In this document: piece by piece, positions 24,636 through 38,325 of the stretch
Layout of the letters: each line of letters opens with the position of its first letter
Position numbering within the stretch: position 1 is the stretch's first letter
Origin: Andrena cerasifolii
Lineage: Eukaryota; Arthropoda; Insecta; Hymenoptera; Andrenidae
Length of the DNA stretch: 64,000 bases
Reading direction: 5' to 3'
NCBI RefSeq assembly: GCF_050908995.1
Contig: NW_027484910.1
Coordinates: 310,001-374,000 of the forward strand
The notes under the pieces: model-generated
What the model was told of the DNA's origin: nothing
The model's database searches: none
Seen by the model: the letters and a program-made list of their open reading frames with translations, nothing else
Program-made: the position numbers and the translations under genes

Positions 24636-26017
24636 TTCAATATCGGTTTTTCAATATCAGTTTTTCAATATTTGTTCTCCAATATCGGTTTTTGAATATC
24701 GGTTCTAATATCGGATTCAATATCGGTTTTTCAATATCAGTTTTTCAGTATTTGTTCTCCAATATCGGTTTTTGAATATCGGTTCTAATATCGGTTTCAA
24801 TATCGGTTTTTCAATATCGGTTTTTCAATATTTGTTCTCCAATATCGGTTTTTGAATATCGGTTCCAATATCGGATTCAATATCGGTTTTTCAATATCGG
24901 TTCTAATATCGGATTCAATATCGGTTTTTCAATATCGGTTTTGCAATATCAGTTTTTCGATATAGGTTTTTCAATATCGGTTCTAATATCGGTTTCAATA
25001 TCAGTTTTTCGATATAGGTTTTTCAATATCGGTTTTTCAATATTTGTTCTCCAATATCGGTTTTTGAATATCGGTTCTAATATCGGATTCAATATCGGTT
25101 TTTCAATATCGGTTTTTTCAATATCAGTTTTTCGATATCAGTTTTTCAATATTTGTTTTTCAATATCGGTTTTTCAATATCGGTTCTAATATCGGTTTCA
25201 ATATCGGTTTTTCAATATCGGTTTTGCAATATCAGTTTTTCGATATAGGTTTTTCAATATCGGTTTTTCAATATCGGTTTTGCAATATCAGTTTTTCGAT
25301 ATAGGTTTTTCAATATCGGTTTTTCAATATCGGTTTTGCAATATCAGTTTTTCGATATAGGTTTTTCAATATCGATTTTTCAATATCGGTTTTTCAATAT
25401 CGGTTCTAATATCGGTTTCAATATCAGTTTTTCAATATTTGTTTTCCAATATCGGTTTTTCAATATCGGTTCTAATATCGGATTCAATATCGGCTTTTCA
25501 ATATCGGTTTTTCAATATCAGTTTTTCGATATCAGTTTTTCAATATTTGTTTTTCAATATCGGTTTTTCAATATCGGTTCTAATATCGGTTTCAATATCG
25601 GTTATTCAATATCAGCTTTCGATATCAGTTTTTCAAGATTTGTTCTCCAATATCGGTTTTTGAATATCGGTTCTCATATCGGATTCAATATCAGTTTTTC
25701 AATATCGGTTCTAATATCGGATTCAATACCGGTTTTTCAATATCGGTTCTAATATCGGATTCAATATCGGTTTTTCAATATCGTTTTTGCAATATCAGTT
25801 TTTCGATATAGGTTTTTCAATATCGGTTTTTTCAATATCAGTTTTTCGATATCAGTTTTTCAATATTTGTTTTTCAATATCGGTTTTTCAATATCGGTTC
25901 TAATATCGGTTTCAATATCGGTTTTTCAATATCGGTTTTTCAATATCGGTTTTTCAATATCAGTTTTTCAATATTTGTTCTCCAATATCGGTTTTTGAAT
26001 ATCGGTTCTAATATCGG
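24636..26017. repeat. Dispersed 1.6-kb block, copy b
   Basis: Matches 26,220-27,601 over 1,382 bases at a constant offset of 1,584. Contains the six-T units, the ladder at 25,213-25,380 and cagctttcgatat at 25,613. From 24,944 onward it is also part of the long-range copy at 58,548. Confidence 0.88.
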
Positions 26018-26219
26018 TTCAATATCGGTTTTTCAATATCAGTTTTTCAATATTTGTTCTCCAATATCGGTTTTTGAATATCGGTTCTAATATCGGATTC
26101 AATATCTGTTTTTCAATATCGGTTTTTCAATATCAGTTTTTCGATATCAGTTTTTCAATATTTGTTTTTCAATATCGGTTTTTCAATATCGGTTCTAATA
26201 TCGGTTTCAATATCGGTTT
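26018..26219. repeat. Link between 1.6-kb copies b and c
   Basis: Ordinary units matching about 22,760-22,961 at offset 3,258, so this is the upstream part of copy c. It includes a short ggttcaat unit and caatatctgttttt. Confidence 0.8.
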
Positions 26220-27601
26220 TTCAATATCGGTTTTTCAATATCAGTTTTTCAATATTTGTTCTCCAATATCGGTTTTTGAATATCGGTTCTAATATCGGAT
26301 TCAATATCGGTTTTTCAATATCAGTTTTTCAGTATTTGTTCTCCAATATCGGTTTTTGAATATCGGTTCTAATATCGGTTTCAATATCGGTTTTTCAATA
26401 TCGGTTTTTCAATATTTGTTCTCCAATATCGGTTTTTGAATATCGGTTCCAATATCGGATTCAATATCGGTTTTTCAATATCGGTTCTAATATCGGATTC
26501 AATATCGGTTTTTCAATATCGGTTTTGCAATATCAGTTTTTCGATATAGGTTTTTCAATATCGGTTCTAATATCGGTTTCAATATCAGTTTTTCGATATA
26601 GGTTTTTCAATATCGGTTTTTCAATATTTGTTCTCCAATATCGGTTTTTGAATATCGGTTCTAATATCGGATTCAATATCGGTTTTTCAATATCGGTTTT
26701 TTCAATATCAGTTTTTCGATATCAGTTTTTCAATATTTGTTTTTCAATATCGGTTTTTCAATATCGGTTCTAATATCGGTTTCAATATCGGTTTTTCAAT
26801 ATCGGTTTTGCAAAATCAGTTTTTCGATATAGGTTTTTCAATATCGGTTTTTCAATATCGGTTTTGCAATATCAGTTTTTCGATATAGGTTTTTCAATAT
26901 CGGTTTTTCAATATCGGTTTTGCAATATCAGTTTTTCGATATAGGTTTTTCAATATCGATTTTTCAATATCGGTTTTTCAATATCGGTTCTAATATCGGT
27001 TTCAATATCAGTTTTTCAATATTTGTTTTCCAATATCGGTTTTTCAATATCGGTTCTAATATCGGATTCAATATCGGCTTTTCAATATCGGTTTTTCAAT
27101 ATCAGTTTTTCGATATCAGTTTTTCAATATTTGTTTTTCAATATCGGTTTTTCAATATCGGTTCTAATATCGGTTTCAATATCGGTTATTCAATATCAGC
27201 TTTCGATATCAGTTTTTCAAGATTTGTTCTCCAATATCGGTTTTTGAATATCGGTTCTCATATCGGATTCAATATCAGTTTTTCAATATCGGTTCTAATA
27301 TCGGATTCAATACCGGTTTTTCAATATCGGTTCTAATATCGGATTCAATATCGGTTTTTCAATATCGTTTTTGCAATATCAGTTTTTCGATATAGGTTTT
27401 TCAATATCGGTTTTTTCAATATCAGTTTTTCGATATCAGTTTTTCAATATTTGTTTTTCAATATCGGTTTTTCAATATCGGTTCTAATATCGGTTTCAAT
27501 ATCGGTTTTTCAATATCGGTTTTTCAATATCGGTTTTTCAATATCAGTTTTTCAATATTTGTTCTCCAATATCGGTTTTTGAATATCGGTTCTAATATCG
27601 G
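26220..27601. repeat. Dispersed 1.6-kb block, copy c
   Basis: Third tandem copy. It carries caaaatcag at 26,811, a change absent from copies a and b but present at 60,415, which ties this copy to the long-range partner. Ladder at 26,797-26,964; cagctttcgatat at 27,197. Confidence 0.88.
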
Positions 27602-29341
27602 ATTCAATATCGGTTTTTCAATATCGATTTTTCAATATCAGTTTTTCAATATTTGTTCTCCAATATCGGTTTTTGAATATCGGTTCTAATATCGGATTCA
27701 ATATCGGTTTTTCAATATCGGTTTTGCAATATCAGTTTTTCAATATCAGTTTTTCAATATCAGTTTTTCGATATAGGTTTTTCAATATCGGTTTTTCAAT
27801 ATCGGTTTTGCAATATCGGTTCTAATATCGGAATCAATATCGGCTTTTCAATATCGGTTTTTCAATATCAGTTTTTCGATATCAGTTTTTCAATATTTGT
27901 TTTTCAATATCGGTTTTTCAATATCGGTTCTAATATCGGTTTCAATATCGGTTTTTCAATATCGGTTTTTCAATATCGGTTTTTCAATATCAGTTTTTCA
28001 ATATTTGTTCTCCAATATCGGTTTTTGAATATCGGTTCTAATATCGGATTCAGTATCGGCTTTTCAATGTCAGTTTTTCAATATTTGTTCTCCAATATCG
28101 GTTTTTGAATATCGGTTCCAATATCGGATTCAATATCGGTTTTTCAATATCGGTTCTAATATCGGATTCAATATCGGTTTTTCAATATCGGGTTTTCAAT
28201 ATCAGTTTTTCGATATCAGTTTTTCAATATTTGTTCTCCAATATCGGTTTTTGAATATCGGTTTCAATATCGGTTTTTTAATATCGGTTTTTCAATATCG
28301 GTTTTTCAATATCAGTTTTTCAATATTTGTTCTCCAATATCGGTTTTTGAATATCGGTTCTAATATCGGATTCAATATCGGGTTTTCAATATCGGTTTTT
28401 CAATATCAGTTTTTCGATATCAGTTTTTCAATATTTGTTTTTCAATATCGGTTTTTCAATATCGGTTCTAATATCGGATTCAATATCGGTTTTGCAATAT
28501 CAGTTTTTCGATATCAGTTTTTCAATATTTGTTCTCCAATATCGGTTTTTGAATATCGGTTCTAATATCGGTTCTAATATCGGATTCAATACCGGTTTTT
28601 CAATATCGGTTTTTCAATATCAGTTTTTCGATATCAGTTTTTCAATATTTGTTCTCCAATATCGGTTTTTGAATATCGGTTCTAATATCGGTTTCAATAT
28701 CGGTTTTTCAATATCGGTTTTTCAATAACAGTTTTTCAATATTTGTTCTCCAATATCGGTTTTTGAATATCGGTTCTAATATCGGATTCAATATCGGTTT
28801 TTCAATATCAGTTTTTCAATATTTGTTTTTCGATATCAGTTTTTCAATATTTGCTTTACAATATCAGTTTTTCAATATCGGTTCTAATATCGGATTCAAT
28901 ATCGGTTTTGCAATATCAGTTTTTCAATATCAGTTTTTCAATATCAGTTTTTCAATATCAGTTTTTCAATATCGGTTTTTGAATATTTGTTCTCCAATAT
29001 CGGTTTTTGAATATCGGTTCTAATATCGGATTCAATATCGGTTTTTCAATATCGGTTTTGCAATATCAGTTTTTCGATATAGGTTTTTCAATATCGGTTT
29101 TTCAATATCGGTTTTGCAATATCAGTTTTTCGATATAGGTTTTTCAATATCGGTTTTTCAATATCGGTTTTGCAATATCAGTTTTTCGATATAGGTTTTT
29201 CAATATCGGTTTTTCAATATCGGTTCTAATATCGGTTTTTCAATATCAGTTTTTCGATATCAGTTTTTCAATATTTGTTTTTCAATATCGGTTTTTCAAT
29301 ATCGGTTCTAATATCGGTTTCAATATCGGTTATTCAATATC

Positions 29342-29962
29342 GTTTTTGCAATATCAGTTTTTCGATATAGGTTTTTCAATATCGGTTTTTCAATATCGGT
29401 TCTAATATCGGATTCAATATCGGTTTTGCAATATCAGTTTTTCGATATCAGTTTTTCAAGATTTGTTCTCCAATATCGGTTTTTGAATATCGGTTCTAAT
29501 ATCGGATTCAATATCAGTTTTTCAATATCGGTTCTAATATCGGATTCAATACCGGTTTTTGAATATCGGTTCTAATATCGGATTCAATACCGGTTTTTCA
29601 ATATCGGTTTTTCAATATCAGTTTTTCGATATCAGTTTTTCAATATTTGTTCTCCAATATCGGTTTTTGAATATCGGTTCTAATATCGGATTCAATATCG
29701 GTTTTTCAATATCGTTTTTGCAATATCAGTTTTTCGATATAGGTTTTTCAATATCGGTTTTTCAATATCGGTTCTAATATCGGATTCAATATCGGTTTTT
29801 CAATATCGGTTATTCAATATCAGTTTTTCAATATTTGTTCTCCAATATCGGATTCAATATCGGTTTTTCAATATCGGTTCTAATATCGGATTCAATATCG
29901 GTTTTTCAATATCGGGTTTTCAATATCAGTTTTTCGATATCAGTTTTTCAATATTTGCTTTA
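29342..29962. repeat. Array segment similar to 31,856-32,475
   Basis: Follows 31,856 onward at an offset of about 2,514, starting with cgtttttgcaat. It includes accggt units and ends with an M unit. No gene or unique DNA is present. Together with the next segment it is the part lacking from the long-range partner at 58.5-64 kb. Confidence 0.75.
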
Positions 29963-31855
29963 CAATATCGGTTTTTGAATATCGGTTCTAATATCGGATT
30001 CAATATCGGTTTTTCAATATCAGTTTTTCAGTATTTGTTCTCCAATATCGGTTTTTGAATATCGGTTCTAATATCGGTTTCAATATCGGTTTTTCAATAT
30101 CGGTTTTTCAATATTTGTTCTCCAATATCGGTTTTTGAATATCGGTTCCAATATCGGATTCAATATCGGTTTTTCAATATCGGTTCTAATATCGGATTCA
30201 ATATCGGTTTTTCAATATCGGTTTTGCAATATCGGGTTTTCAATATCAGTTTTTCGATATCAGTTTTTCAATATTTGTTCTCTAATATCGGTTTTTGAAT
30301 ATCGGTTCTAATATCGGATTCAATATCGGGTTTTCAATATCGGTTTTTCAATATCAGTTTTTCGATATCAGTTTTTCAATATTTGTTTTTCAATATCGGT
30401 TTTTCAATATCGGTTCTAATATCGGATTCAATATCGGTTTTGCAATATCAGTTTTTCGATATCAGTTTTTCAATATTTGTTTTTCAATATCGGTTTTTCA
30501 ATATCGGTTCTAATATCGGTTTCAATATCGGTTTTTCAATATCGGTTTTTCAATATCAGTTTTTCGATATCAGTTTTTCAATATTTGTTCTCCAATATCG
30601 GTTTTTGAATATCGGTTTCAATATCGGTTTTTCAATATCGGTTTTTCAATATCGGTTTTTCAATATCAGTTTTTCAATATTTGTTCTCCAATATCGGTTT
30701 TTGAATATCGGTTCTAATATCGGATTCAATATCGGGTTTTCAATATCGGTTTTTCAATATCAGTTTTTCGATATCAGTTTTTCAATATTTGTTTTTCAAT
30801 ATCGGTTTTTCAATATCGGTTCTAATATCGGATTCAATATCGGTTTTGCAATATCAGTTTTTCGATATCAGTTTTTCGATATCAGTTTTTCAATATTTGT
30901 TCTCCAATATCGGTTTTTGAATATCGGTTCTAATATCGGTTCTAATATCGGATTCAATACCGGTTTTTCAATATCGGTTTTTCAATATCAGTTTTTCGAT
31001 ATCAGTTTTTCAATATTTGTTCTCCAATATCGGTTTTTGAATATCGGTTCTAATATCGGTTTCAATATCGGTTTTTCAATATCGGTTTTTCAATATCAGT
31101 TTTTCAATATTTGTTCTCCAATATCGGTTTTTGAATATCGGTTCTAATATCGGATTCAATATCGGTTTTTCAATATCAGTTTTTCAGTATTTGTTCTCCA
31201 ATATCGGTTTTTGAATATCGGTTCTAATATCGGTTTCAATATCGGTTTTTCAATATCGGTTTTTCAATATTTGTTCTCCAATATCGGTTTTTGAATATCG
31301 GTTCCAATATCGGATTCAATATCGGTTTTTCAATATCGGTTCTAATATCGGATTCAATATCGGTTTTGCAATATCAGTTTTTCAATATCAGTTTTTCAAT
31401 ATCAGTTTTTCAATATCAGTTTTTCAATATCGGTTTTTGAATATTTGTTCTCCAATATCGGTTTTTGAATATCGGTTCTAATATCGGATTCAATATCGGT
31501 TTTTCAATATCGGTTTTGCAATATCAGTTTTTCGATATAGGTTTTTCAATATCGGTTTTTCAATATCGGTTTTGCAATATCAGTTTTTCGATATAGGTTT
31601 TTCAATATCGGTTTTTCAATATCGGTTTTGCAATATCAGTTTTTCGATATAGGTTTTTCAATATCGGTTTTTCAATATCGGTTTTGCAATATCAGTTTTT
31701 CGATATAGGTTTTTCAATATCGGTTTTTCAATATCGGTTCTAATATCGGTTTTTCAATATCAGTTTTTCGATATCAGTTTTTCAATATTTGTTTTTCAAT
31801 ATCGGTTTTTCAATATCGGTTCTAATATCGGTTTCAATATCGGTTATTCAATATC
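29963..31855. repeat. 1.9-kb segment of 2,795-base repeat, left copy
   Basis: Matches 32,758-34,650 at a constant offset of 2,795. The only difference noticed over 1,893 bases is cagtttttcg here (about 30,757) against cagtttatcg (a at 33,562). The match begins right after the M unit here and after a D2 unit in the other copy. Includes a 254-codon open frame at 30,383-31,147 that starts at TTG and has only repeat content. Confidence 0.9.
31505..31728. repeat. 56-base ladder, four copies
   Basis: Four perfect G-B-H-A modules, one of the two longest ladders. Its duplicate lies at 34,300-34,523; elsewhere two or three copies are usual. The expansion from three to four therefore predates the 2,795-base duplication. 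Confidence 0.92.
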
Positions 31856-32757
31856 GTTTTTGCAATATCAGTTTTTCGATATAGGTTTTTCAATATCGGT
31901 TTTTCAATATCGGTTCTAATATCGGATTCAATATCGGTTTTGCAATATCAGTTTTTCGATATCAGTTTTTCAAGATTTGTTCTCCAATATCGGTTTTTGA
32001 ATATCGGTTCTAATATCGGATTCAATATCAGTTTTTCAATATCGGTTCTAATATCGGATTCAATACCGGTTTTTCAATATCGGTTCTAATATCGGATTCA
32101 ATACCGGTTTTTCAATATCGGTTTTTCAATATCAGTTTTTCGATATCAGTTTTTCAATATTTGTTCTCCAATATCGGTTTTTGAATATCGGTTCTAATAT
32201 CGGATTCAATATCGGTTTTTCAATATCGTTTTTGCAATATCAGTTTTTCGATATAGGTTTTTCAATATCGGTTTTTCAATATCGGTTCTAATATCGGATT
32301 CAATATCGGTTTTTCAATATCGGTTATTCAATATCAGTTTTTCAATATTTGTTCTCCAATATCGGATTCAATATCGGTTTTTCAATATCGGTTCTAATAT
32401 CGGATTCAATATCGGTTTTTCAATATCGGGTTTTCAATATCAGTTTTTCGATATCAGTTTTTCAATATTTGCTTTACAATATCGGTTTTTCAATATCGGT
32501 TCTAATATCGGTTTCAATATCGGTTTTTCAATATCAGTTTTTCGATATAGGTTTTTCAATATCGGTTTTTCAATATCGGTTTTTCAATATCAGTTTTTCA
32601 ATATTTGGTTTTCAATATCGGTTTTTGAATATCGGTTCTAATATCGGTTCAATATCGGTTTTTCAATATCGGTTTTTCAATATCGGTTCTTATATCGGTT
32701 TCAATATCGGTTTTTCAATATCGGTTTTTCAATATCAGTTTTTCAATATTTGTTCTC
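31856..32757. repeat. Spacer part of the 2,795-base repeat
   Basis: Ordinary units; its first 620 bases resemble 29,342-29,962. Carries ggttcttatat (32,691), a variant found again only at 63,687, which ties 31,943-33,004 to the right end of the window. Also a ggttcaat short unit and a caatatttggtttt unit (about 32,604). Confidence 0.8.
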
Positions 32758-34650
32758 CAATATCGGTTTTTGAATATCGGTTCTAATATCGGATTCAATA
32801 TCGGTTTTTCAATATCAGTTTTTCAGTATTTGTTCTCCAATATCGGTTTTTGAATATCGGTTCTAATATCGGTTTCAATATCGGTTTTTCAATATCGGTT
32901 TTTCAATATTTGTTCTCCAATATCGGTTTTTGAATATCGGTTCCAATATCGGATTCAATATCGGTTTTTCAATATCGGTTCTAATATCGGATTCAATATC
33001 GGTTTTTCAATATCGGTTTTGCAATATCGGGTTTTCAATATCAGTTTTTCGATATCAGTTTTTCAATATTTGTTCTCTAATATCGGTTTTTGAATATCGG
33101 TTCTAATATCGGATTCAATATCGGGTTTTCAATATCGGTTTTTCAATATCAGTTTTTCGATATCAGTTTTTCAATATTTGTTTTTCAATATCGGTTTTTC
33201 AATATCGGTTCTAATATCGGATTCAATATCGGTTTTGCAATATCAGTTTTTCGATATCAGTTTTTCAATATTTGTTTTTCAATATCGGTTTTTCAATATC
33301 GGTTCTAATATCGGTTTCAATATCGGTTTTTCAATATCGGTTTTTCAATATCAGTTTTTCGATATCAGTTTTTCAATATTTGTTCTCCAATATCGGTTTT
33401 TGAATATCGGTTTCAATATCGGTTTTTCAATATCGGTTTTTCAATATCGGTTTTTCAATATCAGTTTTTCAATATTTGTTCTCCAATATCGGTTTTTGAA
33501 TATCGGTTCTAATATCGGATTCAATATCGGGTTTTCAATATCGGTTTTTCAATATCAGTTTATCGATATCAGTTTTTCAATATTTGTTTTTCAATATCGG
33601 TTTTTCAATATCGGTTCTAATATCGGATTCAATATCGGTTTTGCAATATCAGTTTTTCGATATCAGTTTTTCGATATCAGTTTTTCAATATTTGTTCTCC
33701 AATATCGGTTTTTGAATATCGGTTCTAATATCGGTTCTAATATCGGATTCAATACCGGTTTTTCAATATCGGTTTTTCAATATCAGTTTTTCGATATCAG
33801 TTTTTCAATATTTGTTCTCCAATATCGGTTTTTGAATATCGGTTCTAATATCGGTTTCAATATCGGTTTTTCAATATCGGTTTTTCAATATCAGTTTTTC
33901 AATATTTGTTCTCCAATATCGGTTTTTGAATATCGGTTCTAATATCGGATTCAATATCGGTTTTTCAATATCAGTTTTTCAGTATTTGTTCTCCAATATC
34001 GGTTTTTGAATATCGGTTCTAATATCGGTTTCAATATCGGTTTTTCAATATCGGTTTTTCAATATTTGTTCTCCAATATCGGTTTTTGAATATCGGTTCC
34101 AATATCGGATTCAATATCGGTTTTTCAATATCGGTTCTAATATCGGATTCAATATCGGTTTTGCAATATCAGTTTTTCAATATCAGTTTTTCAATATCAG
34201 TTTTTCAATATCAGTTTTTCAATATCGGTTTTTGAATATTTGTTCTCCAATATCGGTTTTTGAATATCGGTTCTAATATCGGATTCAATATCGGTTTTTC
34301 AATATCGGTTTTGCAATATCAGTTTTTCGATATAGGTTTTTCAATATCGGTTTTTCAATATCGGTTTTGCAATATCAGTTTTTCGATATAGGTTTTTCAA
34401 TATCGGTTTTTCAATATCGGTTTTGCAATATCAGTTTTTCGATATAGGTTTTTCAATATCGGTTTTTCAATATCGGTTTTGCAATATCAGTTTTTCGATA
34501 TAGGTTTTTCAATATCGGTTTTTCAATATCGGTTCTAATATCGGTTTTTCAATATCAGTTTTTCGATATCAGTTTTTCAATATTTGTTTTTCAATATCGG
34601 TTTTTCAATATCGGTTCTAATATCGGTTTCAATATCGGTTATTCAATATC
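32758..34650. repeat. 1.9-kb segment of 2,795-base repeat, right copy
   Basis: Right partner of 29,963-31,855, with a single noticed substitution at 33,562. It contains the second four-copy ladder (34,300-34,523). After 34,650 it continues with cagtttttcagtatt, whereas the left copy continues with cgtttttgc. Confidence 0.9.
34300..34523. repeat. 56-base ladder, four copies
   Basis: Four perfect G-B-H-A modules, the duplicate of 31,505-31,728 at +2,795. Confidence 0.92.
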
Positions 34651-37470
34651 AGTTTTTCAGTATTTGTTCTCCAATATCGGTTTTTGAATATCGGTTCTAA
34701 TATCGGTTTCAATATCGGTTTTTCAATATCGGTTTTTCAATATTTGTTCTCCAATATCGGTTTTTGAATATCGGTTCCAATATCGGATTCAATATCGGTT
34801 TTTCAATATCGGTTCTAATATCGGATTCAATATCGGTTTTTCAATATCGGTTTTGCAATATCGGGTTTTCAATATCAGTTTTTCGATATCAGTTTTTCAA
34901 TATTTGTTCTCTAATATCGGTTTTTGAATATCGGTTCTAATATCGGATTCAATATCGGGTTTTCAATATCGGTTTTTCAATATCAGTTTTTCGATATCAG
35001 TTTTTCAATATTTGTTTTTCAATATCGGTTTTTCAATATCGGTTCTAATATCGGATTCAATATCGGTTTTGCAATATCAGTTTTTCAATATCAGTTTTTC
35101 AATATCAGTTTTTCAATATCAGTTTTTCAATATCGGTTTTTGAATATTTGTTCTCCAATATCGGTTTTTGAATATCGGTTCTAATATCGGATTCAATATC
35201 GGTTTTTCAATATCAGTTTTTCGATATCAGTTTTTCAATATTTGTTTTTCAATATCGGTTTTTCAATATCGGTTCTAATATCGGTTTCAATATCGGTTTT
35301 TCAATATCGGTTTTTCAATATCAGTTTTTCGATATCAGTTTTTCAATATTTGTTCTCCAATATCGGTTTTTGAATATCGGTTCTAATATCGGTTCTAATA
35401 TCGGATTCAATACCGGTTTTTCAATATCGGTTTTTCAATATCAGTTTTTCGATATCAGTTTTTCAATATTTGTTCTCCAATATCGGTTTTTGAATATCGG
35501 TTCTAATATCGGTTTCAATATCGGTTTTTCAATATCGGTTTTTCAATATCAGTTTTTCAATATTTGTTCTCCAATATCGGTTTTTGAATATCGGTTCTAA
35601 TATCGGATTCAATATCGGTTTTTCAATATCAGTTTTTCAATATTTGTTTTTCGATATCAGTTTTTCAATATTTGCTTTACAATATCAGTTTTTCAATATC
35701 GGTTTTGCAATATCAGTTTTTCGATATAGGTTTTTCAATATCGGTTTTTCAATATCGGTTCTAATATCGGTTTCAATATAAGTTTTTCAATATCGGTTTT
35801 TCAATATTTGTTTTCCAATATCGGTTTTTCAATATCGGTTCTAATATCGGATTCAATATCGGCTTTTCAATATCGGTTTTTCAATATCAGTTTTTCGATA
35901 TCAGTTTTTCAATATTTGTTTTTCAATATCGGTTTTTCAATATCAGTTTTTCGATATCAGTTTTTCAATATTTGTTTTTCAATATCGGTTTTTCAATATC
36001 GGTTCTAATATCGGTTTCAATATCGGTTTTTCAATATCGGTTTTTCAATATCAGTTTTTCAATATTTGTTCTCCAATATCGGTTTTTGAATATCGGTTCT
36101 AATATCGGATTCAATATCGGTTTTTCAATATCAGTTTTTCAGTATTTGTTCTCCAATATCGGTTTTTGAATATCGGTTCTAATATTGGTTTCAATATCGG
36201 TTTTTCAATATCGGTTTTTCAATATTTGTTCTCCAATATCGGTTTTTGAATATCGGTTCCAATATCGGATTCAATATCGGTTTTTCAATATCGGTTCTAA
36301 TATCGGATTCAATATCGGTTTTTCAATATCGGTTTTGCAATATCAGTTTTTCGATATAGGTTTTTCAATATGGGTTCTAATATCGGTTTCAATATCAGTT
36401 TTTCGATATAGGTTTTTCAATATCGGTTTTTCAATATTTGTTCTCCAATATCGGTTTTTGAATATCGGTTCTAATATCGGATTCAATATCGGTTTTTCAA
36501 TATCGGTTTTTTCAATATCAGTTTTTCGATATCAGTTTTTCAATATTTGTTTTTCAATATCGGTTTTGCAATATCAGTTTTTCGATATATGTTTTTCAAT
36601 ATCGGTTTTTCAATATCGGTTTTTCAATATCGGTTCTAATATCGGATTCAATATCGGCTTTTCAATATCGGTTTTTCAATATCGGTTTTTCAATATCAGT
36701 TTTTCAATATTTGTTCTCCAATATCGGTTTTTGAATATCGGTTCTAATATCGGATTCAATATCGGGTTTTCAATATCGGTTTTTCAATATCAGTTTTTCG
36801 ATATCAGTTTTTCAAAATTTGTTTTTCAATATCGGTTTTTCAATATCGGTTCTAATATCGGATTCAATATCGGCTTTTCAATATCGGTTTTTCAATATCG
36901 GTTTTTCAATATCAGTTTTTCAATATTTGTTCTCCAATATCGGTTTTTGAATATCGGTTCTAATATCGGATTCAATATCGGGTTTTCAATATCGGTTTTT
37001 CAATATCAGTTTTTCGATATCAGTTTTTCAATATCGGTTTTTGAATATTTGTTCTCCAATATCGGTTTTTGAATATCGGTTCTAATATCGGATTCAATAT
37101 CGGTTTTTCAATATCGGTTTTGCAATATCAGTTTTTCGATATAGGTTTTTCAATATCGGTTTTTCAATATCGGTTCTAATATCGGTTTTTCAATATCAGT
37201 TTTTCGATATCAGTTTTTCAATATTTGTTTTTCAATATCGGTTTTTCAATATCGGTTCTAATATCGGTTTCAATATCGGTTATTCAATATCAGTTTTTCG
37301 ATATCAGTTTTTCAAGATTTGTTCTCCAATATCGGTTTTTGAATATCGGTTCTAATATCGGATTCAATATCAGTTTTTCAATATCGGTTCTAATATCGGA
37401 TTCAATACCGGTTTTTCAATATCGGTTCTAATATCGGATTCAATACCGGTTTTTCAATATCGGTTTTTCA
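34651..37470. repeat. Mosaic array segment with a partial 1.6-kb block
   Basis: No gene seen. About 35,950-36,550 follows 26,140-26,740 (offset 9,810) with ttgg at 36,186 and aatatggg at 36,370, so it is a truncated copy of the dispersed 1.6-kb block, including one six-T unit near 36,510. Next, 36,600-37,020 holds two similar runs of about 240 bases. Private changes include cgatatatg (36,589) and caaaatttg (about 36,815). A 295-codon frame (36,185-37,072) is open here only because 12-base units happen to fall in phase. Confidence 0.75.
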
Positions 37471-38099
37471 ATATCAGTTTTTCGATATCAGTTTTTCAAT
37501 ATTTGTTCTCCAATATCGGTTTTTGAATATCGGTTCTAATATCGGATTCAATATCGGTTTTTCAATATCGTTTTTGCAATATCAGTTTTTCGATATAGGT
37601 TTTTCATTATCGGTTTTTCAATATCGGTTTTTCAATATCGGTTCTAATATCGGATTCAATATCGGTTTTTCAATATCGGTTATTCAATATCAGTTTTTCA
37701 ATATTTGTTCTCCAATATCGGATTCAATATCGGTTTTTCAATATCGGTTCTAATATCGGATTCAATATCGGTTTTTCAATATCGGGTTTTCAATATCAGT
37801 TTTTCGATATCAGTTTTTCAATATTTGCTTTACAATATCGGTTTTTCAATATCGGTTCTAATATCGGTTTCAATATCGGTTTTTCAATATCAGTTTTTCG
37901 ATATAGGTTTTTCAATATCGGTTTTTCAATATCGGTTTTTCAATATCAGTTTTTCAATATTTGGTTTTCAATATCGGTTTGTGAATATCGGTTCTAATAT
38001 CGGTTCAATATCGGTTTTTCAATATCGGGTTTTCAATATCGGTTCTAATATCGGTTTCAATATCGGTTTTTCAATATCGGTTTTTCAATATCAGTTTTT

Positions 38100-38325
38100 C
38101 AATATTTGTTCTCCAATATCGGTTTTTGAATATCGGTTCTAATATCGGATTCAATATCGGTTTTTCAATATCAGTTTTTCAGTATTTGTTCTCCAATATC
38201 GGTTTTTGAATATCGGTTCTAATATCGGTTTCAATATCGGTTTTTCAATATCGGTTTTTCAATATTTGTTCTCCAATATCGGTTTTTGAATATCGGTTCC
38301 AATATCGGATTCAATATCGGTTTTT
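38100..38325. repeat. 226-base local tandem duplication, first copy
   Basis: Matches 38,326-38,551. Begins with a D2 unit and includes the marker cagtatttg (38,180 and 38,406). It accounts exactly for the change in offset from 5,356 to 5,582 against the 32-34-kb segment, which has a single copy. Confidence 0.9.

Larger units (their letters stand above)
24944..29341. repeat. 4.4-kb segment duplicated 33.6 kb away, left copy
   Basis: Matches 58,548-62,945 at a constant offset of 33,604. Shared rare variants: caaaatcag (26,811 and 60,415), caatgtcag (28,065 and 61,669) and ggaatcaat (about 27,830 and 61,434). Differences noticed are single bases only: two near 27,725-27,735, cggcttttc/cggctattc near 27,845, cggc/cggt near 28,060, ttttttaat near 28,276, caataacag near 28,727, and cagc/cacc at 25,615. 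The stretch 27,602-29,341 within it holds only ordinary units and a ladder at 29,047-29,214. Confidence 0.88.

Noticed and set aside
30383..31147. Open frames of 60-295 codons all along the + strand, such as this 254-codon one, as genes for a repeat protein
   Set aside because: All start at TTG, are composed only of the 14-residue cycle, occur in all three frames with fixed overlaps, and recur wherever the repeat units recur. Short units break every frame, none exceeds 295 codons in 64 kb, and there is no unique N- or C-terminal sequence, no ribosome-binding site and almost no ATG.
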